A stretch of 64,000 nt of DNA from NCBI RefSeq assembly GCF_046545555.1, contig NZ_JBHZTH010000001.1, forward strand, positions 62,001-126,000, read 5' to 3'. Position numbers and translations under genes: made by a program. Positions within the stretch are counted from its first letter, which is position 1. Each line of letters opens with the position of its first letter. The notes beneath the pieces are model-generated. The model did not search any database. It was not told the DNA's origin and saw nothing but the letters and a program-made list of their open reading frames with translations. Source of the DNA: Winogradskyella sp046545555. Lineage in GTDB: Bacteria; Bacteroidota; Bacteroidia; Flavobacteriales; Flavobacteriaceae. This document shows, piece by piece, positions 63,404 through 64,000 of the stretch.

Positions 63404-64000
63404 CAAGAAGAAAAAAAGTATCGATAAGGAGTTTGGTCTATCGTCTTGGGCTATAAACAACAAAACAACAATGTATGTGCTCATTGCTGTCTTTTTCTAT
63501 CTAGGAATTACAGCCTTTTTTAGTATGCCAAGAGAAAACTTTCCTGAGGTTAATGAGACTAAAATTTATGTGAGTACGGTATACCCTGGTAATACTGCTG
63601 AGGATATCGAAAAGTTAATAACAGATCCACTTGAGGATAAACTAAAAACAGTAAGTAATGTTGTAGAAATCACATCTACCTCTCAAGAAGATTACGCAAT
63701 GCTGATCGTAGAATTTGATGAAAATATTTCTGTAGATAAAGCAAAGCAAAAGGTAAAAGACGAGATTGATTCTGAAACAGCTGGTGAAGATTGGCCAACA
63801 TTTAATGGTGCTAAAGTAGAACCAGATGTATTTGAATTGAGTTTATCTGAAGAGATGCCTATCTTAAATATTAATATTTCTGGTGACTATCCTATTGAAA
63901 AATTAAAAGATTATGCAGAATACCTTCAAGATGAAATTGAAGATCTTCCTGAAATTAAAAAAGCTGACATACGAGGAGCACAAGAAAAAGAGGTTGAAGT
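63396..64000 (+). CDS. Efflux RND transporter permease, N-terminal part (cut by window edge)
   Basis: The frame opens with an ATG at 63396 inside the end of the adaptor gene and runs to the last base, giving 201 residues. It begins with a lysine-rich cytoplasmic start, a first membrane helix (TTMYVLIAVFFYLGITAFF) and the family motif MPRENFPEVNETKIYVSTVY followed by PGNTAEDIEKLITDPLED. This is an HAE-type RND pump subunit forming the inner-membrane motor of the tripartite system. The rest lies outside the window. Confidence 0.93.
   Translation, partial: MDSKKKKSIDKEFGLSSWAINNKTTMYVLIAVFFYLGITAFFSMPRENFPEVNETKIYVSTVYPGNTAEDIEKLITDPLEDKLKTVSNVVEITSTSQEDYAMLIVEFDENISVDKAKQKVKDEIDSETAGEDWPTFNGAKVEPDVFELSLSEEMPILNINISGDYPIEKLKDYAEYLQDEIEDLPEIKKADIRGAQEKEVE

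Overview
The window comes from a low-GC, Gram-negative member of the Bacteroidota, most likely a marine Flavobacteriaceae species. The evidence is the AT-rich composition, Bacteroidota-type promoters (TTTG, 19 bases, TAnnTTTG), weak Shine-Dalgarno signals, lipoprotein signal peptides on glycosidases, stand-alone outer-membrane barrels, an MG2/TonB-plug protein and an ExbB-ExbD-ExbD operon. Nearly all of it is chromosomal and densely coded. I saw no insertion sequence, prophage, integrase or CRISPR array.

Layout. 1-308 is the start of a membrane-anchored metallophosphoesterase cut by the window edge. 351-11577 is a divergent glycan-degradation locus: beta-mannosidase (GH2), CutC and beta-hexosaminidase (GH20) on the minus strand; GH92 alpha-mannosidase, a sugar MFS transporter and a Tat-exported glycosylasparaginase on the plus strand. 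Together these activities cover high-mannose N-glycan breakdown down to the GlcNAc-Asn link. After an aldehyde dehydrogenase and a small basic secreted protein comes a cyanophycin locus (13608-18963): cyanophycin synthetase, divergent cyanophycinase, a GNAT protein and an isoaspartyl peptidase. 19053-28963 holds polA, a kinase-aminotransferase fusion, a YgiQ radical SAM protein, an ABC-F protein and a threonylcarbamoyl-AMP synthase. An adenylate cyclase pseudogene and an adenosine-deaminase-like gene follow.

30641-34954 is the translation and RNA block rplM-rpsI-rpsB-tsf-pyrH-frr, with hairpin-rich leaders before rplM and rpsB. 35021-47951 carries envelope genes (DUF5686-like barrel, MG2/plug protein, MMPL/RND exporter, OmpA-like protein, PAP2-like membrane protein, porin-like barrel) around asnS and rpoN. 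48042-50389 is the ExbB/ExbD operon, followed by tRNA-Ser(GGA), type I asparaginase and TatD. 54119-58155 is sucA-sucB, then a polyprenyl synthetase, and a TetR-TolC-MFP-RND efflux operon that runs off the right edge.

The most novel-looking part is 52981-54095. An orphan NarL-type response regulator is followed by two near-identical palindromic operators (TACGTAA-2-TTACGTA). Each lies at nearly the same distance upstream of a TTTAC promoter-like block. The first drives a stretch with no reading frame that ends in a strong terminator (candidate small RNA). The second drives a leader hairpin and a 37-residue single-pass membrane protein. I infer a small regulatory circuit that is probably undescribed.
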